Assembly: GCA_013076295.1 (NCBI GenBank)
Contig: RQOL01000519.1
Coordinates: 2,408,488-2,472,487 of the forward strand
From: Sanderia malayensis
Lineage: Eukaryota > Cnidaria > Scyphozoa > Semaeostomeae > Pelagiidae
Direction of reading: 5' to 3'
Length of the DNA stretch: 64,000 bases
In this document: positions 1-12,000 of the stretch, piece after piece
Numbering within the stretch: position 1 is the first letter of the stretch
Layout: every line of letters begins with the position of its first letter
Made by a program: the position numbers and the translations under genes
Notes under the pieces: generated by a model
The model's input: the letters and a program-made list of their open reading frames with translations, nothing else
Database searches by the model: none
What the model was told of the DNA's origin: nothing

Positions 1-141
1 CTATTGTTTCTCCCATTGTTTTGAGCTGTAGTATCATACTGAAGGGTGTCAATTTTTCCTGGCCTATCTATTTTCGGGCGGTTTCGTGTAAAGTCTTTCA
101 TGTCTTTGCTATAATTCAAATTTGCAAATTTTCTATTTCAG

Positions 142-3100
142 TTATGAACGCTGTTGCAGACGCATGCGAGAATTCTGATCCATTGTCATCCGTTAATGCA
201 TTGCAACCCGTTTGCGCCATGTTCAGTGAAGACGAGGCCTGGTATCGAGCCGAGGTTATGCAAACAACAACAAACAGCTCAGCTCGGGTTAGTTTTGTGG
301 ATTACGGCAATTCGGAAGTAGTCCACGTGTCGAAAATGCGCCCGATTTCCAACGATCTGTTGAAAGAGCCAAAATTCGCGATTAACTGCTCGCTGCACAC
401 TGTTCATGATGCGAAATGGAAGGAAGACGCAGTGACGGAGTTTACTGATCGAACAGTCGATAAGGTGGTGAAGATGTCAGTTAAGGATATGCAAAGCAAT
501 GGTAAATTTGTTGTTGAGTTGTTTGTGGAAAGTGGGCAGAGTATTGCAGAAGATCTGAGCATTGCTGTAGCAGAAAGCAGTAGTTCACTGGAAACCGGTT
601 ATCCAAGCCAGTCGATAGTCACCAATGTAACAGAGGAGTTCTACGTAACGCATGTGGACGCGCTGTCCGATCTGTACGTCCAGTTGGCTTCGAAATGCGA
701 CGCGCTGGACGTAATTATGTTTGGCATTGATGAGTGTGGTAAAGAGAAGATACCTTCAATTCGACTGAAGTCCGGGTTGCCCTGCGTGGCACAGTTCTCA
801 GAAGATGCAGGCTGGTACCGTGGCGTCGTGGAGCGCTGCGATGGCGCAAAAGCTGTTATTAGATTCATTGATTACGGCAATGTGGAGGAGAAGCCAGTGT
901 CTGAAATTTATCAGCTTATGAAAGAGCATGCCACTGATCCGCCATTTGCAACGCGCTGCTTCTTGCAAGGAGCACCGGTGAATGTTCCAGCTGGCGATTT
1001 GGAGAAATTCAAAGAAGCTGTACTCGATAAGGCTGTCAAAGGTAATTGCTGTGACCTCATTCAGGGACGTCGGAAAATTAATTATTTATAGTTCAGAAAA
1101 TGTTCATTCTTTCTTCGTTACGCTTTAGCTTTTCCTCTTTTCCTATAACAATTGCCCTTTTCTACCCATCAGAGTTGCTTCTTTTCATGCAAATGTTGCT
1201 CTTTTCTTCCCATGATCTAAAGTGATCTATTTCCAGATTGGTAGACCAGTATTGTTTAGTGTCATTTGTTGTTTTTTACAGGTAAATTTATCGGAAAGAC
1301 AGATGGAAAGTACGAACTTGTGCTCGATGGTTTCGATTTCTCCAAAGCTGCTACGAATAACATAACTGTAGCCGCGATTAAAGTATTGCCTGGCTCCAAT
1401 TGTGACTGTTACGTATCACACACGGAGTCGTTGGAAGAGTTCTACGTACAGTTGAATGAGAATGTCCCTGATTTGGATCAGGTTGCGGAAAAGATGGCGG
1501 AAATCGGTGCAAACATGGCGGCGTATTCCGATTTGACGAATCCAGCTGTGGGCGTGTATTGCTGTGCGAGATTCTCTGAAGATGGGGCCTGGTACCGAGC
1601 TAAAATCGAAGAGATAAGCAGTGACAGTTGCAAGGTGAGTCTTTGAAATTTGTTCGCCATTTATTTGTTTCAGTGCATTTAACGTGAATGTGTCGAAAAT
1701 TATAGGGGAGGAAAATTTTTGGAGGGTTGTCTAATTATAAAGAGTCAAAGATAATGCATCCCCGATACAGGCATTCTGAGGGTGAGAGAGAGAGGAGAGA
1801 GTCTCCCACCTTTTGTAAGATATGTCGTTTTTAGGAATTCTGATTACAGTTTCCTAACAAAGCTTGGCTTTCCCGTTTGTCTGCCGTCAGCTTTCCAGGC
1901 GACTTTTTTAAATTCAACTGTTAAATATTTGAGCATGATATAATAGACCATTGATTTTGGGACAAAGGTGCTCTGGAAGTAAGTAAACGTACAGTTACGA
2001 GAGAATGAAAGTAATGGCTACAACCTTGCATATACAGAATGCAATGGATACGGATTGATTGATCATATGTGTTGTATTCCGAGCATAATGCTTGCATGAC
2101 ATGTAAGAGAACACTCATTAATGATCACAAGGTTCAACCGAACATAACATGGATAATATAACAACTAAAACATCATACAGCTTTCTCAATGCTCTCAGAC
2201 AATGGTGTCATAGGGAGTCCATAACAATGTGTATTTTTATATTACTGTTTAATTAGCTCTTTTCTTGTTGATATGCAGGTTCGCTTTATTGACTATGGCA
2301 ATACAGACATGGTGAATCCAGCAGAGCTGAAGGCCATTCCTGCAGACATAGCCTCGTTATCACCCAAACTAGCCATCCGCTGTAAGCTTCATGGAAACAT
2401 CAACAACTCGGACAGCGACATCGAAAAGTTCGTTAACATGTCTCTGGATCAGCTTGTGTGTATTTCATTCGTTACTGCAAGTGGGGATAATTCGCATATT
2501 GTCAAAGTACAGCTGAACGGAGAAGACCTGAATGGTGTTTTCACACGGGCAGTTGTGCCCATTACTGTCTTAGAGTCAGAGTCAGAGTCTGGGACGAAAG
2601 CGCAGGCGCAGCAAGCGTCGAAGAAGCCTTCTATTTGTTCACCCGATGTCATAATGGAGTACGAAGAACACAAGCTAAAGCCGGGAGACGCGCTGTATAA
2701 CGTCGTGGTTGCTTATGTGGATCATACAGAAATTTACTGCCAGCTCACTTCGGAGATGGAGAAATTGGATGATATTATGAACATGCTGGAAAGTCACTAT
2801 GGCTCACTGGATAGCACGCAGCAAAAGTTTCAAAAAGTGTCATCTGGCATGCCTTGCGTTGCAAAGTTTACGGATGGCTCATGGTACAGAGGTGTTGTTC
2901 ACTGTTGTAAGAACCTAGAACGTCCTGAAATATTTTTTGTTGATTACGGAAATGTGGAGCCTGTCGTTTTCAACGATGTGAAGGAGCCGATAGCTGATCT
3001 GTTTGATCAACCCATGTTTGCGCTAAAATGTGGACTGGCTGGAATGGATTGGGCGGAACGTGATGTGGAGTCTGAATCGTACTTGCTCGAAAAGGCCTAC

Positions 3101-6100
3101 GATATGAAGATCAAATACGTCGATGGTAATGGGAAATACATGGTGGAATTATTCGATGATAATGTTCGCGTTTGTCCGAGTAAATCCTTTGAGAATGTCA
3201 CCTTGAACACGGGGGACATTGAAAGGGTGTATGTTATCAGTGCTGATTCCCCCTCAGAGTTCTACTGCCATCTCGTTCGCTACGAAGACGAACTGAACGC
3301 TCTACTCGATGACATTGCCCAACAAGCGAGGACGTTGAAGCAGTTAAACCAACCGACTGATGGCCAGCCTTGCATGGGCTTATTCAGTGAAGATCAATGT
3401 TGGTACAGAGGGGTTATTACTGAGACCCAATCAGACAAGTGCAAGGTGTTCTTCGTCGATTATGCCAATGAAGAATGGGTTGCGAATTCGAATATTAAAG
3501 AGATAACTAATGAGCTCTTGCAAAAGTTGCCGATACAAGCTGTTAAGTGCTGCTTGAGTGTTGTTAAAGATGGAAGCGATTGCTCGGCTGAGGAATTGGA
3601 GACGTGGAAGTCGCTGTGTGCCGGCGAAGATGTGCTATCGATGTCTGTTGTTTCCAGCACTGATTCTTCTGGTCTTGTTAAGGTTATTTTAGCGTCAGAG
3701 TTCGTTGGTGATGATAAATTGTCCCAAGCTGCCGAGAGCGTCGTTGCCACCAAATCGTACAAAGATGCTCCTGTGGTCAGTGGCTCGACGTTTGAGGCGT
3801 GCTGTTATTTTGTCAAGTCGGCCAGAGTCGTTTGCTGTCAATTAATGTCGTTGCAACAGCAATTGGATGCTTTGATGGAAGACATAGCCACCTATTGTAA
3901 CAGCGCTGCAAGCAGTAGTCATGTGCCGGCAGTTGGCAGCGCGTGTCTTGCCCTGTTTGAAGATGGTACTTGGTATCGTGCGCGCGTTCAAAGCGTAAAC
4001 GAGACAAGCGGCAACGTGTCGGTGTACTTTGTTGATTATGGAAACGAGGCCAGTGTTGCGTCGAGTGATTTGAGAGAAATTCGAAACGAGGATTTGGAGC
4101 TGCCAATTACGTGCGTGGAATGCCATGTTGCAGATTCGTTGGAATTGAGTGCTGATGAGGAGGATGTTATGCCGATCTTGGAGGACATTTGCTACGAAAA
4201 CACGCTCTGTGTTGAAGTCCACAAAATAACAAGTCCTGGAGTTGTGCACGGTGATGTATCGGTCAAAGGTGGCCAGAATTCCATACGGGAGATATTGATG
4301 GGGAAGTTTCCGGTTGAAAATGCGGAGGAGAGTGAAGACCCCGCAGCATTGGCACCTGCACTGACAATAAAAGAACCTCAGCCTGCTGTTCATGATATTC
4401 AAAAGTTTCAAATGCCAGCAGATTTTGCTGTCGAAAAGAGCATTGAGACATTCTGCACTTTTATTACAACAAGCGCCGAGCTTTGCTGCCAGCCTGTTGA
4501 TACTCAGGAGAAACTAGACGTCCTCATGGATGAAATTTCAACACATTGTAGCGGCAATGACGATTACCTGAAAGACCCTGCAGTGGGACAGGCCTGTTTG
4601 GCTAAATACCCTGTTGATGAAGGCTGGTATAGAGCTGAGGTCACTGCAACGGATAAAGTCAATAACACTGCGACTGTGTATTTTGTTGACTACGGCAACG
4701 CTGAAGAACTAGCAGTTAGTAATCATCTGTTGAGCATTCCATCTGAATTCACGGAGCTTGGTGTTTGCTGTATTGCTGTTAGCATTGCTGGGTTTCGAGC
4801 GAGTTTGGGCTCGGTGGACCAAGTTAAGACGTGGCTTGAAGAAAAATGCGTGGAAAAGACGCTGCTCTTGAGTGATCTTGCAGCATTGGATGGATTCAAG
4901 TATCAAGGTAGAGTGCAAGTTGTCGAATCATCTCTTGATGTCAATGAAGCTGTTGCAGGGGAATTTGGTGAAAAAGGACCGGAGAAAGAAGCAGGCAAGA
5001 TGCAGGTATAAATTTGAGTTTTTTATCAGAACTTGTTTTTTCTATATGGTAGTTATCTCCTACATTGATCTACCACACGTTTGCATTCGAATTTCAATTC
5101 ATCTCGGACCTGAACTTTCCCCGATAATATTTAGCTTGTTCTGTTTAGTTTTATTGAATGTTAACATTTAATGTAATACATTAACATAACAATGTAATGT
5201 TAATATTCATATAATATATTGATTTTCGTTGAGCATAGTATGTGTACTTAAATTCACTATCTGTTTATGCATATATGGAATACATACATACACACATTCG
5301 CACATACATTCATACATACATCCATACATGCATGTACACATATGCATGCATACATACATTTTCGTAGGAATATGCAAAGCCATGTATACAGGAAGGTTCA
5401 CGAGAAAAAGTCCTCTGCTCGCATGTCAGCACTGTCGATACAGTTAGCTGTCGTTTGTTGAAGTATAGCGGAGAGCTGGAAATGATGATGAGGGAGATTG
5501 CTGAATACTGTGACAGTACCAGTAGAGGAATCCCCAATTTAGCTGTTGGTCAAGCCTGTTTGGGTCGATATCCTATCGATGGGCAATGGTTAGTTTGCAT
5601 TTCAATCCTTTCATACCTCCCCAAAATAAATAAACTGTCAGTCAATGTCTATTGAAATCGTTCATTTTTCAGGGGGTTTTGCGAGAAGATGCGGTTATGA
5701 AATGTTTTTTACATAGAATAAACCGTATTTCATCAATAAACGCCGCCCCGAATTTCCTTGAAATGAAGTGAACACCCGAGCCTTAGCCATTGGTGTTAGG
5801 ATACCCCTGGGAGTATGCCACTGGATATCGATAATTAATGGGGTGATTGCAACAAACAGGATGTAATGATTTTTTTCGTCTTTGCAGGTACAGAGCTGAA
5901 GCTCTGTCCTTTACAGATGATCAAGTGAAGCTTAGGTACGTTGATTACGACAACGAAGCAGAAGTTTCTTTTTCGGACATCCGAGAAACGAAACCTGAAT
6001 TCACGAAGCTGCCAAGCCTCGGTTTCGCTTGCCTCCTTCACGATGTGCACAGAGAGGGCTTGAACCAAGATGCGGCGAAGCTTTGGCTCGAACAATCGTG

Positions 6101-8144
6101 CCTCGACAAGGAGTACAATGTCGAGTTTGTGAGTGTTGAGGCGGGTCGTATTGAAGTGAATATGTTTTACTTGGATTCAGAGGAGACGGTTAACGATGAA
6201 TTGTACGCAAGCTTTGCGTTTGAAGATATCAGTGAGACTCAGATTGAACAACCAACGGACTCTGTCCCACCTGAAACACCGCCACAGCCAGTGTCTCCAC
6301 CATCTGCAATTGACACTGATGAGAATGCCGAATCTGCGCAGATGGAAGAATCGACTGCAGTTGTCAAAGATACAGTCGAAGGTTTTGATGACGTCGTTAG
6401 CGATGACGTCACAATGATGCACTTTTCTTCTCCAGAAATCGATTGTAACCAAGCAGTATCGGTTGTTTTCACGCACGTTGACGATCGTGATTTGACAGTG
6501 CATTTCCAGCTTTCTCAGTATGTTGCCGAGTTGGACACTCTTATGGGCCACATTGCCGACCACTGCGCAGAAGTGACGTCAGCGCCTGCGCAGCGTGATG
6601 TTGCCTGTTTTGCGCAGCTCCTTGACGATCTCGAATGGTATCGGGCAGAGATCATCGCGAGAGAAGAAGGCAACGCAGCGCGAGTTTTGTTTGTGGATTA
6701 TGGCAATTGCGCCACCGTAGCAGCCGAGCAATTGAGGGCCATTGATCATTCCTACATGGTACTTCCTAAAGTTAGCGTTGCGTGTGTTGTCGAAGGTAAG
6801 TGATGCCTACAACGTCTCTTCGCTATACTGAACACTGAATCTCATTTTGCTTTTTATCCTTGTAAGGGTGTGGCACGGAAAGCCCTCCGTTCCGTTAACA
6901 TCCATGGAACTAATAATGGAAAATATTCTGAACCCACCTAAAAAATTTTTAAACCTCCATCTTTTCCCCGTATTTTTTCTTCTATTTCATGCTGGGGTTG
7001 CATCGTAGATTTGAAGTACCAGCCGGTTTTTCAGGGACAGGTTAATAAATGGTTCGTTGTAATAGAGATTTTCTCTCATCGGGAATTCTTCTTTCTAGGA
7101 ACAAGCGACATTAACGAATCTGCTGAAGTCGTGAAATCTTGGATGGAAGAGTGTTTGTTTGATAAGAACATAGAGCTTACCGTGTTGGAAGCATTGCAAG
7201 ATGGCAGCTTTAAAGTCAGTCTCAGGGTGGGTGGCATTGATTTTGCTGCCATGTGCATCTGCCAATTTAGTAATCTTTCTGCTTCAAGCATGGATAATGA
7301 TATTTCGGAAACAGCTCAGAAGGTAATAACCCCAGATCAAGCTGTCAGTGAGCCAGACGAGCTTGCTGTACCGGATGAATCAGTTGTATCAATTGAGCCT
7401 GTTTTACAAGATGAATCGGTTGAACTTCCGTCGTCAATTGAACCTCGCAAATCAGTTGATTCATCAACCAAACCACAAGATGATGACCAATCAAAGTGCA
7501 CCATTGCAGCAAAAAAAATAACCGTCGATGCCTGCTTAGCAATGCATTTATCACTTGCAACGTCACCTTCTAGTTTCTGGTGCCAATTTGACGAAACGTC
7601 CCAGGATTTGCTGCAGTTAATGAGTGAAATCAACCAGGCAGCATCGTTGGGTCAACTGGAAGATTTTCAATCTCCACCAACAGTTGGTAGTTTTTGCTGT
7701 GCTGAATTCGCTGCTGATAATCAGTGGTACAGGGGTGAGATTGTGAACATGTGTACCTATGATGGTGGTGATAGGGAATTTCTCGTGAAATTCATTGATT
7801 ATGGAAACGTGGAGAAAGTCTCGATTGACAAGATCAAGATTCTTGACGCCAGACATTACTCCTTGCACAGGCAATGTGTCGAGTGCTCGTTGCACGCTGT
7901 GAAGCCAGTTGCTGCTGTTGCTGTGAAGGAGCAGCATGATGCCACGTGGTCGGATGAGTCCATTGCCGAGTTTGAGCATGCGTGTGCGGAAAAGCTTTTG
8001 GACGTTCGCGTTGTTAGTAGGGATGCGGAGGAGAGGTTGCACGTCGTTGTGAAGGCGGATGACGAGGGCCAAACAATCGTAAACCAGTTTATGATCGACA
8101 ATGGATTTGCAGTCATAGATGATGCGATCAGCAATGGATATTGA
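142..8144 (+). CDS. Multi-Tudor-domain protein, 3' part (TDRD6/TDRD15/Tudor-like)
   Basis: The gene enters from the left edge. Exons in the window by splice sites and phase are 142-1041, 1282-1634, 2279-5005, 5392-5588, 5888-6795 and 7099-8144 (TGA), about 2043 residues. Ten Tudor units are visible, each with a W-Y-R core followed by a DYGN-type strand. The WYR cores lie near 239, 812, 1591, 2881, 3403, 3970, 4624, 5586/5889 (split by an intron), 6636 and 7725. Tudor domains of this extended type bind methylated arginines on Piwi-class proteins and scaffold germ granules; that role is family knowledge. Units 5 and 8 read DYAN and DYDN instead of DYGN, so their aromatic cages may differ. A polyadenylation signal AATAAA lies at 8608-8613. 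The upstream N-terminus is outside the window, so TDRD1, TDRD6, TDRD15 and fly Tudor cannot be told apart. Confidence 0.93.
5279..5362. repeat. ATAC-type microsatellite
   Basis: Run of CATA/ACAC-like tetranucleotides just upstream of Tudor exon 5392-5588. Small open frames rich in Tyr, His and Met across it are artefacts of the repeat. Confidence 0.85.
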
Positions 8145-9023
8145 TACGAAGATTTTGGCCTGGGTGCATTTTTGACAAAACGATCGTTTAATATAATAGA
8201 CATTTTTAATTGCTCCAAAATCGAAAGTACGTTGGTTAAAACATTTATAATTTCCGATACAGTCATAGAAAAAGTTCGCTATCAAGAGCCCTGATATGTT
8301 ATTCTTTGAAAGCAAATATTTCATATAAAAAGACTTATATAATTATAGGGGACTCTGTATTTTATGGTGATTGAAAGTTTTCACGTTTCGGTAAAGATTG
8401 AATTATTTGTTATGTTCAGTATTTAGTATATTTTTTATGATGTTCAAGAGTTCTTGGAGTTTGCAACTGTTTTTGTATCCTCTTCAATATTGATTAATAT
8501 AATGTTGGCGTGTTTATTTTGTTGGTTTTTAAAGTTTTGCTTCATTTTGTTATCTTTATGTTCGATTCTAATGAAGTGGGTTTATTATTGATAATTACTA
8601 ATGTTGAAATAAAGATTGTTTTTCTATATACTTCTTCCAAATTATTTGAACTAGACAAATTTTGATTGGGCAGCTCTGAAATGGGAAAGGTCATATCAAA
8701 GAACCTTTTTGTACTAGTATTTTTTCCAGAAAGTAATTGCTTTTTGTGAAGAAACAATTAGCTGGAAGAGTTGTTTATTGTTTCTATAGACTTGTTTTGT
8801 TACATTTTTGCTTTCAACAATTGTGCAAATTGGCTTGGTACCAGTTGAACGCTTCTCCGTGGTATATCGTTTCCCATCCCAACTTTTCAACAATTCAATT
8901 TGCTTGCTCAAGCAAGCAACCTCTTTCTTTGATCTCTTGCTTCACGTCCATCGCGTTCCCTTTTGCTATTTTGCACGGCTACGTCGGGTTATCTGAGAAG
9001 AAGATATAATTTGGTTGCTAAAC
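8145..9023. other. Intergenic region between Tudor gene and PTER
   Basis: AT-rich. It holds the Tudor 3' UTR, including the AATAAA at 8608-8613, and presumably the PTER promoter and 5' UTR. I see no further gene or repeat. Confidence 0.6.
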
Positions 9024-12000
9024 ATGGCTGCAGGAAAAGTCCAGACTGGTAAGAGTACATTAATAAAGCTTTTATCACGCTACAAATTGGCTGATTACAG
9101 TGTCCCCAGGACAAGATTCGCAGGACAACATTCAGATTCGACCAAAGTCAAATTTCAAACGATGATTAAGGTATTTAATATTAACTTAAACGAAACCAAA
9201 CACAAATTACACGTTAGGTATACCAATAAGCTTCAATATAGGTCAAAAACCGAAATTAAATTCCAGGTAATCTTCACGAAATTAGAGCCCGTATGCCACG
9301 ATGTCAGTTTACGTAACTTGACTAGGCCCTAAACAATGGCCCCCAGTTTAAGAAAATCAAAAATATTTTCAAACCAAACAGCAAATACATGTTACCTATT
9401 TAAATTTGCTACAATTTGAGCTCAAAACCGTTCAAATATTCCAGGTAATCGCGTCAGAATTAGAACCCGTATTTCATTATGTCATTATACAAGACCTCAT
9501 GTGGCCGCGGAAAATGACCCCCGTGAACCATTTTCTTTAAAATTTTCAAATCAAAACCCAATTACCCAAAAGAAAATTCAATAAGCTACAATTTGAAAGA
9601 AGAACCGTGAAAATATTCCAGGTAATGGCTGCGAAATTAGAACCAGTAGGACTGGATGTCAGTGCAAAAAAGTTAGCTAGGCCGTAAATAATGACCTATT
9701 TCAGATGTAAATTCAAAAATATTCTAGATCAAACACCATTTACCCGCTAGCTATAGCAATAAGCTGCTATGTGCAACAAAAATGTTGCGAATATTCCAAG
9801 TAGTTTTTATGAAATTAGAACCAGTAGGTCTCTATGTTAGTGCATGAAAGTTGGTTATGCCGTAAACAATGACCTCTTTGAGACGCAAATACAAAACATT
9901 TCTAAATCAAACCACAATTACCCGTTAGCCATAGCAATAAGCTGCTATGTGTAACAAAAATTTTGCAAATATTCCAAGTAGTTTTTACAAAATTAGAACC
10001 AGTAGGTCTCTATGTCAGTGCATAAAAGTTAGTCAGGCTGTAAACAATGACTTCCTGCACACATAACTTCAACAAATTTCTGAATATAATACTAATTACC
10101 GGCTAGACATAATAATAAGCTGCTATTTGAAGCACATTCTCTTAAAATTTTCCGGGTAATTTTTGTTAAATTGCAAGCAGAAGGCTCCCTTGTAGTCAGA
10201 AAAATTTGCATATGGGATAAATGTAATAAAAACGGCAATAAAAAATAGGCAAAATTAAGCTGAGATATGTAGCCCCTTGCCGAATTGAAGTATTTTCAAT
10301 TACAAACTGTAATATAGATTTCTAAAAGCAACTATACTTTATCAAAGTTAACTAAAGACTATAAGCAACATACTCTGTAACATAAAAATATTAAATTAAC
10401 ATATTATATATAAAATTCCCTTCCTGTAGCTTTGGAAAACACGATAGATAATCCCCCTAAGAAAAACACTTTCAAATCAAAACCCAATTACTTGAAAGGT
10501 AGAAACTTTCGCGGGAAGAAACGCTTTCGCGAAAGTTTATTGCGCGAAACTTTCTAAAATATGAAATTCGCGAAAGTTTGTTCTTGATAAAAATTTCAAA
10601 ATTGGAAATTCGCGAAAATTTATTCTCGCAAAAACGCTATTGTGAAAAACTGAATATTTTTTTTTAAATATCTATTCGGGAAAGGATCTTAATTACAAAC
10701 TTTGATAATGATCATTTAATTAGTATTCTATTCAGAAATTTGTTGAAGTTATGTGTGCAGGAAGTCATTGTTTACAGCCTGACTAGCTTTTATGCACTGA
10801 CATAGAGACCTATTGGTTCTAATTTTGTAAAAACTACTTGGAATATTTGCAAAATTTTTGTTGCACATAGCAGCTTATTGCTATGGCTAACGGGTAATTG
10901 TGGTTTGATTTAGAAATGTTTTGTATTTGCGTCTCAAAGAGGTCATTGTTTACGGCATAACCAACTTTCATGCACTAACATAGAGACCTACTGGTTCTAA
11001 TTTCATAAAAACTACTTGGAATATTCGCAACATTTTGTTGCACATAGCAGCTTATTGCTATAGCTAGCGGGTAAATGGTGTTTGATCTAGAATATTTTTG
11101 AATTTACATCTGAAATAGGTCATTATTTACGGCCTAGCTAACTTTTTTGCACTGACATCCAGTCCTACTGGTTCTAATTTCGCAGCCATTACCTGGAATA
11201 TTTTCACGGTTCTTCTTTCAAATTGTAGCTTATTGAATTTTCTTTTGGGTAATTGGGTTTTGATTTGAAAATTTTAAGGAAAATGGTTCACGGGGGTCAT
11301 TTTCCGCGGCCACATGAGGTCTTGTATAATGACATAATGAAATACGGGTTCTAATTCTGACGCGATTACCTGGAATATTTGAACGGTTTTGAGCTCAAAT
11401 TGTAGCAAATTTAAATAGGTAACATGTATTTGCTGTTTGGTTTGAAAATATTTTTGATTTTCTTAAACTGGGGGCCATTGTTTAGGGCCTAGTCAAGTTA
11501 CGTAAACTGACATCGTGGCATACGGGCTCTAATTTCGTGAAGATTACCTGGAATTTAATTTCGGTTTTTGACCTATATTGAAGCTTATTGGTATACCTAA
11601 CGTGTAATTTGTGTTTGGTTTCGTTTAAGTTAATATTAAATACCTTAACCATCGTTTGAAATTTGACTTTGGTCGAATCTGAATGTTGTCCTGCGAATCT
11701 TGTCCTGGGGACACTGTAATAAATTGGCTGTATCTGAACTAAAAACTAAGTTTTGAAACGAAGCTCACCAGAATCCATGGTATAGATTTGTTGTTTATCC
11801 ACGTGGACTTTTCTTTTGCGTTGGCTTGACTCCTCTCGCCGAGTAAGAAATATCAATTTCAACGCAAGCAGTATAGCAATTTAACATTTTGATGAGTTAA
11901 TGATTTATTTTTGTCTGTTAGTGTGTGGTTTTATATCACCGGATCAGCTTGGAAAGACTCTGACACATGAACATATCAGATTGAGGTATCTATGTTGTTT

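Noticed and set aside
5207..5461. Small ORFs over the ATAC repeat
   Set aside because: Composition reflects the microsatellite; only the Tudor exon 5392-5588 fits splice phase.
9261..11553. CRISPR-like regular repeats
   Set aside because: The 178-bp units are contiguous tandem repeats without spacers, in a eukaryotic intron, within an inverted-repeat transposon.
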